Source: Candidatus Zhuqueibacterota bacterium (GTDB taxonomy: Bacteria; Zhuqueibacterota; Zhuqueibacteria; Residuimicrobiales; Oceaniaggregativiventaceae). Taken from it: a stretch of 41,486 bases of DNA. Under the pieces are notes generated by a model that was not told where the DNA came from, ran no database searches, and saw nothing but the letters and a program-made list of their open reading frames with translations. Location: the NCBI GenBank assembly GCA_014728115.1, contig WJME01000308.1:1-41486 (forward strand), given 5' to 3'. Within the stretch, counting starts at the first letter, position 1. Each line of letters opens with the position of its first letter. The position numbers and the translations under genes were made by a program. This document shows positions 1-8,191 of this stretch, piece by piece.

Positions 1-1
1 G

Positions 2-313
2 GCCATATCTTTTCTCAGAAAGGCCGGATACGGTTCTGATGACATCGGGGTGTATGTCCTTATGGGCTTGCCGGATCAATCTTTTAAAGAGGTTCGGGAG
101 AGTGTAGAGTTTGTTCGTCGAACCGGGGCGAATGTGCATATTGCTTCTTTCTCACCCATTCCAGGAACTAAAGCATGGATGCAAGCGATTAAACATAAAC
201 AATGGGATATCAATAACGACTTGTTGCTGACAAATAATTCCATATTTCCGATATGGTCACAACAGGTTGGCTATAAAGCCTGTCATGACTTTATGCATTC
301 GATAAAAGCCTAA
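2..313 (+). CDS. Radical SAM protein, C-terminal fragment
   Basis: The reading frame is open to the left edge, so only the last 104 or so residues are visible; the GTG at 50 is internal. The visible part reads GVYVLMGLPDQS, then a helix-rich stretch, then ASFSPIPGT, which is the pattern of the last strands of the radical SAM barrel in B12-binding-type radical SAM proteins (a 'YxMxGLPgQ' strand followed by 'SPIPGT'). The CxxxCxxC cluster motif and any cobalamin domain lie outside the window, so substrate and reaction cannot be named. The stop is 23 bases before the next gene, which may be co-transcribed. Family fairly sure, function unknown. Confidence 0.7.
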   Translation, partial: AISFLRKAGYGSDDIGVYVLMGLPDQSFKEVRESVEFVRRTGANVHIASFSPIPGTKAWMQAIKHKQWDINNDLLLTNNSIFPIWSQQVGYKACHDFMHSIKA

Positions 314-336
314 ACATAGATTCCGAATCAAACAGT

Positions 337-2349
337 ATGAAGCTTTTGAACAGCCTTTGGGCAAAAATTTCTCTGGCCATCGTCCTTATGGTCATGCTGA
401 TTATGGCCATTACCACCTATATCTTTACCATCAGTCAAATCAAGAGTCAAAGAGCAGAACTTGAACTCAATATGGGACGATTGGCCAAACAAATCGCGTC
501 CATTCGCCTGGCTCAGACAGAAGGCTATTATGTATACCAGGACTGGATCGATAATATTATCAGCTCTGATTTTAATCGGGATTTGGTTTATATTGCTATC
601 TTTGATGAAAGCGATTCGTTGCGGGCTTTTGCGCTGAATTATGCCTGGCTGGATCTTGAAGATAATGTGTACCTTAGCCGGGAAGAACAGGCTGAAATCG
701 TTGTCGCATTGTCCCAGGGACAGATTGCCGAAGAAAGCAAAGCTGACTTTGGTCATGTTCCCGTTGATATCCGTTGGGGTGAAGAGCATCTGGGCTCGGC
801 TGATGTGGGATTTTCACTGATCGAATTCAATGATAGAGTCCAGCGCCGGTTGGCGTTGAATCTCTACATGCTCACCTTTTTCTCCATTATCGGTGTCTTT
901 GGCTCGGTTGTTCTTAGCCGTCACATCACTCGTCCACTCAATCGGCTTTCCCAGGGAATGAATGAAATTTCCAAAGGAAATTTGAATCAAAGGGTGGCCA
1001 TCACGTCCAAAGACGAAATTGGTACTCTAGCACATTCGTTCAATTTGATGACAGAAGGGCTACGCGAAAAGCAAGAGATCGAAGATCTTGTTCGCGATCT
1101 CGGCTTTAGTTTTCAGATCGAACGGGTGATGCAAACTACGGTAAAGCGGCTGGTACGAGCCGTGCAAGCCAGGCAAGGCTATTTGTTCCTGGTTCTTTAT
1201 CATGAAAACAACCATAGACTACAATGGGGTGCCAGTTTTCCTCATGAATACGCTGTTTCCGAGACGATACCCCTTTCCCCGCAGTTTATAAAGATTTGTC
1301 AAAATGAGCCAATAAATTGCCTAGAGCTGGAAAAAAAGGATCAGAAAGTTGCAAGCGAATTACTCTCTCTTTTACCACAACCTCTTTTGCAGGACAAAAT
1401 TGAATTGATTCTGCCACTCAAGAGTAAGAAAATTCTCGCGCTTTTATTTTTGACGGGAAAAGAAAAGGGTACTTTATATTCCCGAGAAGATTTGAGTTTT
1501 CTTAATACCTTATGTAATCAGGCAGCAATTTCACTCGAAAACTCTATACTACTGGAAGAATTGACAGAACAAGAACGGTTAAAACGCGAGTTGGAAATTG
1601 CCCGTGAAGTACAAACAAGACTTTTACCCCACGAGATGCCGGCTTTGTTGAAATTTGACATCCATGGTCTCTGTCTGCCCGCTCTGCAAGTCGGCGGAGA
1701 TTATTTTGATTTTTTCGATCTCGATCAGGGAAGATTGGGTCTTGCCATCGCAGATGTGTCGGGAAAAGGCACTTCTGCTTCATTTTATATGGCAGAGATC
1801 AAGGGCATGATGAATACACTCGCCACCATCCACAATTCTCCGGCCGAGGTGGTACGAATCCTCAATGAGCGGCTCTACCGCTCACTGGACAAACAACTTT
1901 TTGCAACCATGATTTATGGTATCCTGGATAGTAAAGATATGACCTTGAGATTCGTCAGAGCCGGTCATAACGGATTGTTGCATATTCGCAATAATGAAAT
2001 AAAGATGCATATTCCATCGGGAATGGGACTCGGTCTTGCAGGTAATGAGATATTCGACAGGCAATTGGTGGAACAGACAATCGAGCTGCAAGACAATGAT
2101 CTCATCTTGTTTTATACCGATGGAATTTCAGAGGCCATGCGTCGCGATCATTCCGAATTTGGGGAAGAACGGCTCGCTGAATTGTTGTTTCATCTAAAGA
2201 ACCATGGCGCCCAAAGAATCAGTGAGGAAATTGTAAAAGCAGTAACAACGTTTGTCGATCAGGCACCCCAACATGATGATCTGACCATGATCGTCATGAA
2301 ACGTAAAAACGAAAATACGGGTGCCATGAATGAAGGAAAAGCGGTTTAA
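337..2349 (+). CDS. Membrane-bound HAMP-GAF-SpoIIE/PP2C phosphatase (RsbU-like)
   Basis: Sensor phosphatase of 670 residues. An N-terminal membrane helix (about 8-33) and a second one (about 170-193) bracket a periplasmic sensor region of about 135 residues. A HAMP linker follows (about 194-245, with RPLNRLSQGM and DEIGTLAHSFN), then a GAF-like domain (about 262-400), a short coiled stretch with the family's REVQTRLLP, and a SpoIIE-type PP2C domain (about 430-660). Metal-binding acidic motifs are visible: GGDYFDF (about 452), DVSGKG (about 471), DGISEA (about 594) and QHDD (about 643). Relatives dephosphorylate anti-anti-sigma (STAS) proteins in partner-switching control of stress sigma factors. 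No STAS or HPK partner is in the window. The TPR lipoprotein starts 3 bases after the stop, so the two form an operon. No clear ribosome binding site precedes the ATG. Confidence 0.9.
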   Translation: MKLLNSLWAKISLAIVLMVMLIMAITTYIFTISQIKSQRAELELNMGRLAKQIASIRLAQTEGYYVYQDWIDNIISSDFNRDLVYIAIFDESDSLRAFALNYAWLDLEDNVYLSREEQAEIVVALSQGQIAEESKADFGHVPVDIRWGEEHLGSADVGFSLIEFNDRVQRRLALNLYMLTFFSIIGVFGSVVLSRHITRPLNRLSQGMNEISKGNLNQRVAITSKDEIGTLAHSFNLMTEGLREKQEIEDLVRDLGFSFQIERVMQTTVKRLVRAVQARQGYLFLVLYHENNHRLQWGASFPHEYAVSETIPLSPQFIKICQNEPINCLELEKKDQKVASELLSLLPQPLLQDKIELILPLKSKKILALLFLTGKEKGTLYSREDLSFLNTLCNQAAISLENSILLEELTEQERLKRELEIAREVQTRLLPHEMPALLKFDIHGLCLPALQVGGDYFDFFDLDQGRLGLAIADVSGKGTSASFYMAEIKGMMNTLATIHNSPAEVVRILNERLYRSLDKQLFATMIYGILDSKDMTLRFVRAGHNGLLHIRNNEIKMHIPSGMGLGLAGNEIFDRQLVEQTIELQDNDLILFYTDGISEAMRRDHSEFGEERLAELLFHLKNHGAQRISEEIVKAVTTFVDQAPQHDDLTMIVMKRKNENTGAMNEGKAV

Positions 2350-2352
2350 ACC

Positions 2353-4866
2353 ATGAGAATTGCTATGAGACGATTTTTATATTTATCATTATCATTTGCC
2401 ATGCTTGCCGGCTGTGGAAATGAAGAAAATCGACGTATCCGGCTGGCATCTGGCCAGGAAACCGGTTCCATCCGGGACAAGATCGCAACGATACAGGTCG
2501 CTGCTGCACAAAAACAGAGTGTCGCAGTCTTGCACTTTACCAATGATACTCAGGACAATGATTTAGAGTGGTTGGAACAAGGAATCGTTGAAATGCTGGT
2601 CACTGATTTGGGCCAATCCCGTCAACTCAATGTTATTCCCTCTGATCGGGTGTCTGAGGCGTTTCGTGAACTCGGTCTGAGCAAAAACGATGCTCGGGAT
2701 CCTGAAAAGGCGAGTATCATCGCAAAACACCTTGGAAGCGAATTGGCGATATGCGGGCGATATTCGCTGGAAAGAGATTCCTTGCATATTGAATTGCAGC
2801 TGCTCGACTCTAATGACGGCACCGCCCTCGCCGATATGCAGGTAAGGGGGCAGAGTCTGGGTAATGTGTTTACCATGGTGGATCAATTGACGCGTAATCT
2901 AAAGGGGGAACTGCAGGTCTCTATACGAGAGCAGCGTCAAAATGAAGAAAAGCAAAGCATCTTTACCGAGTCTATCGAGGCCTATAAATACTATGCTCAA
3001 GGGGTCGAGGCCGTCAACAAGTTTTATCACGAACAGGCCATCAATCATTTTGAAAAGGCCATTGAGCTGGATAGCACATTTTCATTGGCCTATCTTCGTT
3101 TGTCGCATGCGCTCATTATTCATCAGGATTTTGCAAAATCACGCAAGATCCTAAAACAAGGACTGCAGTTTATCGATGAAGCGCCTCCTAAAGAGCGTTA
3201 CAACTTGTTGGCCATGGACGCTATTACCCGCGGTGACCTGTTGACTGGAATCAGATATCTGAAAAAAATAATCGCCCTGTTTCCCGAGGACGATGAAGCG
3301 CACTATAATCTGGGCGTGTATTATCGCGCTTTGGGGAGTACCGGCCTAGCCATAAAGCACCTTGAAACCGCGGTCGCATTGAATCCCGATGCTAAAATGG
3401 CCTTTAATAACCTGGCCTATGGGTATGCTGAACAGGGCAAGTTGGAATATGCCAAAAAAGCGCTCAAAGCCTATATCGATCTCGCGCCGGATGAACCCAA
3501 TCCATACGACAGCATGGGCGAAATTCTTTTTCGCGATGGTAAACTGGACGAGGCGTTAAGTGCATATCAAAAAGCCTTGGAAATGAATCCTGAATTTTTA
3601 CCCACGATGCGTCATCTTTATGAAACGTATAGAGATCTGGGCCTCTGGGACAAGGCTGAAGAATTGGCAAAAACCGTGGATAAAATGCAGGAACAGAATC
3701 AAGCCAATTTGCAAAGATCTCTATGGCTAAATTATTTGGGGAGCTCGGGCCAGATCGATAAAGCGCAGAAAATGGCTCGCGAACAATATCAAAATAATCC
3801 CTCTGAAATCGGTAATTTTGTTGTCGCATATCTGCTTGCGGATAAAAGAGAACGAAAAAATATGTTGCAGGATTGGATTAAACAAAGCAAGGAAAAAAAG
3901 TATATCAATAGCAGAACCCTGCCAAATTATTTTACGATCATATACTTGTGTATCGACTCCCGTACCGGACTGGATTATGCAGAATCGCTGCTGCAACAAA
4001 CTCTGGAAATGGGGGACAATAAGCTTTTGTCTCTTCATGCCATTGGCTATAAATCTTTACTGGAATTGAACAGGCCTGTGCCCGATCTCAAAGTTCTGGA
4101 CTCTCTGGACGTACGATCGAAATTATTCGATCACCAGGACTTGCCAAAGATAACTTTTCACGAGTATTGGGCCCTATATTTTCGCGGCATCGAAAATTTA
4201 ACCCGACACTATGAACCTGATCTCATTCGGCAACGGATCAAAACCTCCCTCAAAATGACCAACAATCCCACACTCCAGCTGGGCTTTACCATCGCCCTTG
4301 CACAACTGGATGCATTGCGCAGTGACAGACAGGCCATGAGACAACAATTAAGCAAAGTGGGTATGCCGACAGAAGAAGATTGGATGACCAGTCAACCCTA
4401 TGATCTCACCGGACCGGTTTTTGAACCTTTTATGCCTGAAAAGATATCCGGTTCAGAATTGCTGACCTATATGGGAGAAGACGGCTGGCATCATTGCAGC
4501 GATGGTCGGGTAGATGGGATGATAGAACTGCCCAAACTCGTGGGAAAAGTATATAATAAAGCGATCTATATGTTTTTACCTTTCGAGTCTTTAAAAGCCT
4601 CAAATGCCCAGATCAGAATCGGTGCCGAGCATCCTTTTCAGCTGTGGTTTAACGATCAGTTTGTCGCAACCAAAAATATGCATGATCAAGGAACATTTGA
4701 TGAACATCTCTTTTCTGTGCGAGTCCGTCCGGGAACCAACTGGATTTTGGTTAAGCATATTTATCGTTTCGGAGAACCCATATTTGCTTTACGTCTGACC
4801 GATGAAAACGGCGAGGGATTATCCGGTGTCCAGTTCGGGTCATTTTTTGATGAATTGACAGAATAG
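2353..4866 (+). CDS. Lipoprotein: TolB-N/FlgO-like domain, TPR array, C-terminal jelly-roll
   Basis: Envelope lipoprotein of 837 residues. The signal peptide ends in the lipobox LAGC, with the lipidated Cys at 21 (17 if translation starts at the second Met, 2365). Residues about 55-175 (VAVLHFTNDT, WLEQGIVEMLVTDL, AICGRYS) resemble the TolB-N/FlgO/CsgG-like fold often found before TPRs. Residues about 210-470 hold at least five TPR units, for example AHYNLGVYYRALGSTGLAIK and PYDSMGEILFRDGKLDEAL. A helical region follows. The last 130 or so residues (IRIGAEHPFQLWFNDQF, VRPGTNWILVKH) look like a beta-sandwich of carbohydrate-binding type. It lies 3 bases after the phosphatase gene, so a signalling or scaffold partnership is likely, but this is inference. 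No enzyme motif is visible. Confidence 0.8.
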   Translation: MRIAMRRFLYLSLSFAMLAGCGNEENRRIRLASGQETGSIRDKIATIQVAAAQKQSVAVLHFTNDTQDNDLEWLEQGIVEMLVTDLGQSRQLNVIPSDRVSEAFRELGLSKNDARDPEKASIIAKHLGSELAICGRYSLERDSLHIELQLLDSNDGTALADMQVRGQSLGNVFTMVDQLTRNLKGELQVSIREQRQNEEKQSIFTESIEAYKYYAQGVEAVNKFYHEQAINHFEKAIELDSTFSLAYLRLSHALIIHQDFAKSRKILKQGLQFIDEAPPKERYNLLAMDAITRGDLLTGIRYLKKIIALFPEDDEAHYNLGVYYRALGSTGLAIKHLETAVALNPDAKMAFNNLAYGYAEQGKLEYAKKALKAYIDLAPDEPNPYDSMGEILFRDGKLDEALSAYQKALEMNPEFLPTMRHLYETYRDLGLWDKAEELAKTVDKMQEQNQANLQRSLWLNYLGSSGQIDKAQKMAREQYQNNPSEIGNFVVAYLLADKRERKNMLQDWIKQSKEKKYINSRTLPNYFTIIYLCIDSRTGLDYAESLLQQTLEMGDNKLLSLHAIGYKSLLELNRPVPDLKVLDSLDVRSKLFDHQDLPKITFHEYWALYFRGIENLTRHYEPDLIRQRIKTSLKMTNNPTLQLGFTIALAQLDALRSDRQAMRQQLSKVGMPTEEDWMTSQPYDLTGPVFEPFMPEKISGSELLTYMGEDGWHHCSDGRVDGMIELPKLVGKVYNKAIYMFLPFESLKASNAQIRIGAEHPFQLWFNDQFVATKNMHDQGTFDEHLFSVRVRPGTNWILVKHIYRFGEPIFALRLTDENGEGLSGVQFGSFFDELTE

Positions 4867-4905
4867 TGACTTTGGCTTGAATTTAACCAGAAAACCAGAT
4901 TGCTC

Positions 4906-5595
4906 ATGAATTCAGAAAAATCGCAAGACCTTATACAATCCCAGGTTTCCAGTCAGGTCCCTTTCTATATTGCTATTGCAGGAAATATCGGTGTCGGAAA
5001 AACCACCCTTACACGTAAACTCGCCGAGCACTTGCAATGGCAGGCGTTTTTCGAACGGGTCATCGATAATCCTTATTTGGATGACTTTTACAAAGATATG
5101 CATCGATGGAGTTTTAATTTGCAGGTGTATTTTTTGTCGCATCGTTTCAATGATCAGCAACGTATTTTCAATAGCCCTCAACCCTGCGTACAGGATCGAT
5201 CCATTTATGAGGATGTGGAAATTTTTGCCCGGATTTTACATGAACAGGGATACATGAGTGATCGTGATTTTGAAAACTATCATGATCTGTTTTACATCAT
5301 GACCCGATTTCTTCGCAAACCTGATCTTATCGTCTACCTGAGAGCCCCAACCTGGACGCTGATCACCAGGATTCGAAAAAGGGGACGCGATTATGAAAAA
5401 CGGATCACGACAGATTATCTGCACCAGCTGAATGAAGCGTATGAACGCTGGATAAAACAGGCCGAAAAAGAGATGAACGTCCTGATCATAGAGGCCGAAC
5501 GTCTGGATTTCGAACAGCACCCTGAACATTTGGAACATATCTGTTCTTGTATCACCCCTTTTGTTCCAGATGAAATACTTTCCAGCTCACCTTGA
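4906..5595 (+). CDS. Deoxynucleoside kinase (dNK/dGK family)
   Basis: Cytoplasmic kinase that phosphorylates deoxynucleosides (dA, dG or dC) for nucleotide salvage. The 229-residue protein has the P-loop GNIGVGKTT at 26-33, the ERxxxNPYLDDFY segment that binds the base, the DRS motif at 97-99 within DRSIYED, and an arginine-rich lid (RIRKRGRDYEK, about 155). All are standard for the dNK family, and the length is usual. I chose the ATG at 4906 rather than the TTG two codons upstream; neither has a good ribosome binding site. It sits 39 bases after the TPR lipoprotein gene and 45 bases before the SAM hydrolase gene, same strand. Substrate specificity cannot be read from the sequence. Confidence 0.9.
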   Translation: MNSEKSQDLIQSQVSSQVPFYIAIAGNIGVGKTTLTRKLAEHLQWQAFFERVIDNPYLDDFYKDMHRWSFNLQVYFLSHRFNDQQRIFNSPQPCVQDRSIYEDVEIFARILHEQGYMSDRDFENYHDLFYIMTRFLRKPDLIVYLRAPTWTLITRIRKRGRDYEKRITTDYLHQLNEAYERWIKQAEKEMNVLIIEAERLDFEQHPEHLEHICSCITPFVPDEILSSSP

Positions 5596-5640
5596 TGCTG
5601 AAAAAGAATCAAGGGTGATCATGAACAATGGGGAGGAGAT

Positions 5641-6417
5641 ATGCATCCCGTGATTACGTTGTTGACGGATTTTGGCCATCAGGATCCGTTTGTGGGAACA
5701 ATGAAAGGAGTCATTCTTTCGATCGTACCCAATGTCGAAATTGTGGACCTCACACATCAGATCAGTCCGGGTGACGTGCATGCCGGGGCTTTTGCGTTGC
5801 ACACCTGTTATCACTATTTTCCCGAAAACACGATTCATGTCATCGTCATAGACCCGGGTGTCGGAAGTAATCGTCAGGCACTCTTGGTGAAAACAGAAAG
5901 ATATTACTTTATTGCGCCGGATAACAGTGTGCTGGAATGGATCTTTCATGAACATCCTGATGCTCAGGTCTACTGTTTGAACCGTCCGGAATATTTTCTG
6001 GAGGTCAGCCATACCTTTCATGGTAGAGATATCTTTGCTCCGGTCGCTGCTCATCTGGCCAGGGGGATACAGGTGGATGACCTCGGTGAAAAGTGCACAC
6101 AGTTCATCAAAGGTGACCTGGGAACGGTAAAAACTTTGGGCAAGGCTCTGCATGGTTTGATTATCTATATCGATCGTTTTGGAAATGCTGTAACAAATAT
6201 CCATTCCTCACAAATCAAAGACGTGAGCATAACCAATGCGCTGATTAAAGGAAATCGAATCGACTCTTTTTGTTCATATTATAGTGAACAGACTGCAGGT
6301 GAATCCTTGATGCTCGTGGGCAGTCATGGATATCTTGAAATTGCTGTTAACCGGGGATCGGCTCAGGAAAATTTAGGGTTACAAACAGGTGATCAAGTCG
6401 TTGTCCATTGGGCATAG
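5641..6417 (+). CDS. S-adenosyl-L-methionine hydrolase, adenosine-forming (DUF62)
   Basis: Member of the SAM hydroxide adenosyltransferase (DUF62) family, which splits SAM with water-derived hydroxide into adenosine and methionine; relatives in actinomycetes are SAM-dependent chlorinases and fluorinases. The 258 residues show the family landmarks: LLTDFGHQDPFVG near the start, VIDPGVGS (about 78), TFHGRDIFAPVAAHLA (about 122-137) and YIDRFGNAVTNI (about 177). The ATG is preceded by the strong Shine-Dalgarno GGGAGGAG at 5631-5638. The HGRD motif points to the hydrolase rather than a halogenase; I see no halogenase-type insertion loop. The neighbouring deoxynucleoside kinase could salvage released nucleoside, but that link is inference. 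Confidence 0.92.
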   Translation: MHPVITLLTDFGHQDPFVGTMKGVILSIVPNVEIVDLTHQISPGDVHAGAFALHTCYHYFPENTIHVIVIDPGVGSNRQALLVKTERYYFIAPDNSVLEWIFHEHPDAQVYCLNRPEYFLEVSHTFHGRDIFAPVAAHLARGIQVDDLGEKCTQFIKGDLGTVKTLGKALHGLIIYIDRFGNAVTNIHSSQIKDVSITNALIKGNRIDSFCSYYSEQTAGESLMLVGSHGYLEIAVNRGSAQENLGLQTGDQVVVHWA

Positions 6418-6484
6418 AAATTTGGCCTTGTTTTACATGAAAAAAACTATTATGTTTAAAGAATAGTATCGGATTTGGATTTCC

Positions 6485-7330
6485 ATGAACGACTATGATA
6501 CCCGACAACAAGCTTTTCCTGTAGAAAAACGCAACAAGGGTTTACCAGACAATAAACCGTGGCTGAATGTGCTTTTGTTCGTTCTTACCTTTTTGTCGAC
6601 CTGGCTCACACAGGGTGTATCCTATGCAGTGGCTATTATGACTATTTTATTGGCCCACGAGATGGGCCACTATATTCAGGCCAGGCGATATAACGTGTCT
6701 GCCACTTTGCCCTATTTTATCCCGTTTCCCTTGCTCAATCCTTTTGGAACCCTGGGTGCCGTTATTCAAATGCGGGGAACCATTCCGAACCGGCGTGCAC
6801 TTTTTGATATTGGTGCAACCGGGCCTCTTTCCGGCTTTGTATTCACGGTCCCTATCACGATTTTGGGGATTTATTTATCAGAGATAATCGCTGTAAAACA
6901 AGTAAGCGAATATGCGATGACTCTTGGTGACTCGTTGCTTTTTAAAGGACTGGTTTATTGGATCAAAGGTCCTCTGCCGGAAGGACATGATCTGTTCCTG
7001 CATCCGGTTGCCTATGCCGGATGGGCTGGATTTTTTGTCACGGCATTGAATCTGCTGCCCGTCGGACAATTGGATGGCGGCCATGTGATTTATAGTGTGT
7101 TGGGAAAAAAAGCAAAATATGCCTATTATGTCTTTTTAGTCGCTTTGGGCCTCCTGACTTTGTTTTATCCGTTGTGGACGTTGTTGTTCGTTTTGCTGCT
7201 CTTTTTTGGACGCCGGCATCCGCCACCACAGAATGATGAAATACGATTGGACACCAAACGCAAAGTCCTGGTCATACTTGTATGGCTGATCTTTATAACC
7301 AGTTTCATTCCATTTCCGTTTAAATTATGA
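6485..7330 (+). CDS. M50-family site-2 metalloprotease (membrane)
   Basis: Polytopic intramembrane zinc protease of 281 residues. HEMGH at 58-62 is the HExxH zinc site, and QLDGGH (about 195-200) supplies the third ligand, the conserved LDG aspartate. At least five hydrophobic segments surround these, and there is no PDZ domain, so it belongs to the short SREBP/Rip-like group rather than the RseP group. Such proteases cleave membrane-anchored regulators or small peptides within the bilayer; the substrate here is unknown. The stop overlaps the next start by four bases (ATGA at 7327), so the unknown membrane protein downstream is translationally coupled. No good Shine-Dalgarno precedes the ATG. 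Confidence 0.9.
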   Translation: MNDYDTRQQAFPVEKRNKGLPDNKPWLNVLLFVLTFLSTWLTQGVSYAVAIMTILLAHEMGHYIQARRYNVSATLPYFIPFPLLNPFGTLGAVIQMRGTIPNRRALFDIGATGPLSGFVFTVPITILGIYLSEIIAVKQVSEYAMTLGDSLLFKGLVYWIKGPLPEGHDLFLHPVAYAGWAGFFVTALNLLPVGQLDGGHVIYSVLGKKAKYAYYVFLVALGLLTLFYPLWTLLFVLLLFFGRRHPPPQNDEIRLDTKRKVLVILVWLIFITSFIPFPFKL

Positions 7331-8190
7331 TGAAATCAAAACCATTTCGAATGACATTGATTGTCTTGTTCGCGCTCCTGATCCTGGAAGGACTGACCGA
7401 TTTTATTGAAATCGGGGTTGGCCAATACATGCTTGCGATTAATGGTGTACGACCCAAGATCGGTCGTCTATGGGATTATGAAGGGCTCGATGAACAGGGA
7501 CAAGAAAAAGTTGCCGGTCTCATGCAACAACTTGGTCCGGATACAACACAGGTAACGCATATTGAGGATCTACAGGATTTGATGGGGATGCTTTCGGTTC
7601 ATCCCACGATTATTGTAAAGCGGGATCATTTTTTAACCTTTTATCGTTCCCTGGGTTCTGCGAGTGCTTCTCGGATGGTTGAACCGGCCGCGATATATAA
7701 TATAAGCAGACACCCCTCCTGGAAAAGGGTGCGGATGTATAAAACCGAATCACAACTCGTGATATTGTTCCTGGACGGCCGCAATCAACTGCTGGCTGAT
7801 CATTACACTCCATTGGATCTTTTACTCCGGGATGAATATCACACACGAACAGAATTTTCACCTTTTGAATCCGATCCACGGTTCACCGGCCGCGTCATGA
7901 GTGCACGACAATTCCTGGATGCCTTTGACTCTTTGACGCCCGAAAGGAGAGAGGCCGTCATTCCTGATCTCTATAAACTCATCGAATGGGGTGATCGGTT
8001 AATGTCTGTAGCCATTTCCAGATTTTCTTGGGATGGGCAGGTGACACTGGCATTTCAGATCAGACAGGGTGCAGAGTATGAACTCAAAGAGTCCCATGCC
8101 GAGGTCGAAGCGGTCGCTTCTCTGATTACAAAGTTGAATGCTGCTGGTCGGGTTCCTCCACTGATGACGCCGATAGAAAAGGAACAATAG
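7327..8190 (+). CDS. Unknown membrane-anchored protein between M50 protease and PBP1A
   Basis: I do not recognise this 287-residue protein. It has one N-terminal hydrophobic helix (about 10-35) and then a soluble, mixed alpha/beta body that should face the periplasm, with no cysteines or metal motifs that stand out. It is translationally coupled to the M50 protease gene (ATGA overlap) and the PBP1A gene begins one base after its stop, so the three genes form one tight unit. A single-pass protein encoded beside an intramembrane protease is a natural candidate substrate or adaptor, and the PBP1A link suggests a cell-wall role. Both ideas rest only on position. Confidence 0.75.
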   Translation: MMKSKPFRMTLIVLFALLILEGLTDFIEIGVGQYMLAINGVRPKIGRLWDYEGLDEQGQEKVAGLMQQLGPDTTQVTHIEDLQDLMGMLSVHPTIIVKRDHFLTFYRSLGSASASRMVEPAAIYNISRHPSWKRVRMYKTESQLVILFLDGRNQLLADHYTPLDLLLRDEYHTRTEFSPFESDPRFTGRVMSARQFLDAFDSLTPERREAVIPDLYKLIEWGDRLMSVAISRFSWDGQVTLAFQIRQGAEYELKESHAEVEAVASLITKLNAAGRVPPLMTPIEKEQ

Positions 8191-8191
8191 T

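Noticed and set aside
5587..6204. 205-codon open frame on the - strand
   Set aside because: Covers the SAM hydrolase gene, which is well supported on the + strand.
6425..6470. Possible -35/-10 boxes before the M50 protease gene
   Set aside because: Several weak TTGTTT/TTTACA and TATxxT combinations overlap; none has both good boxes and correct spacing.
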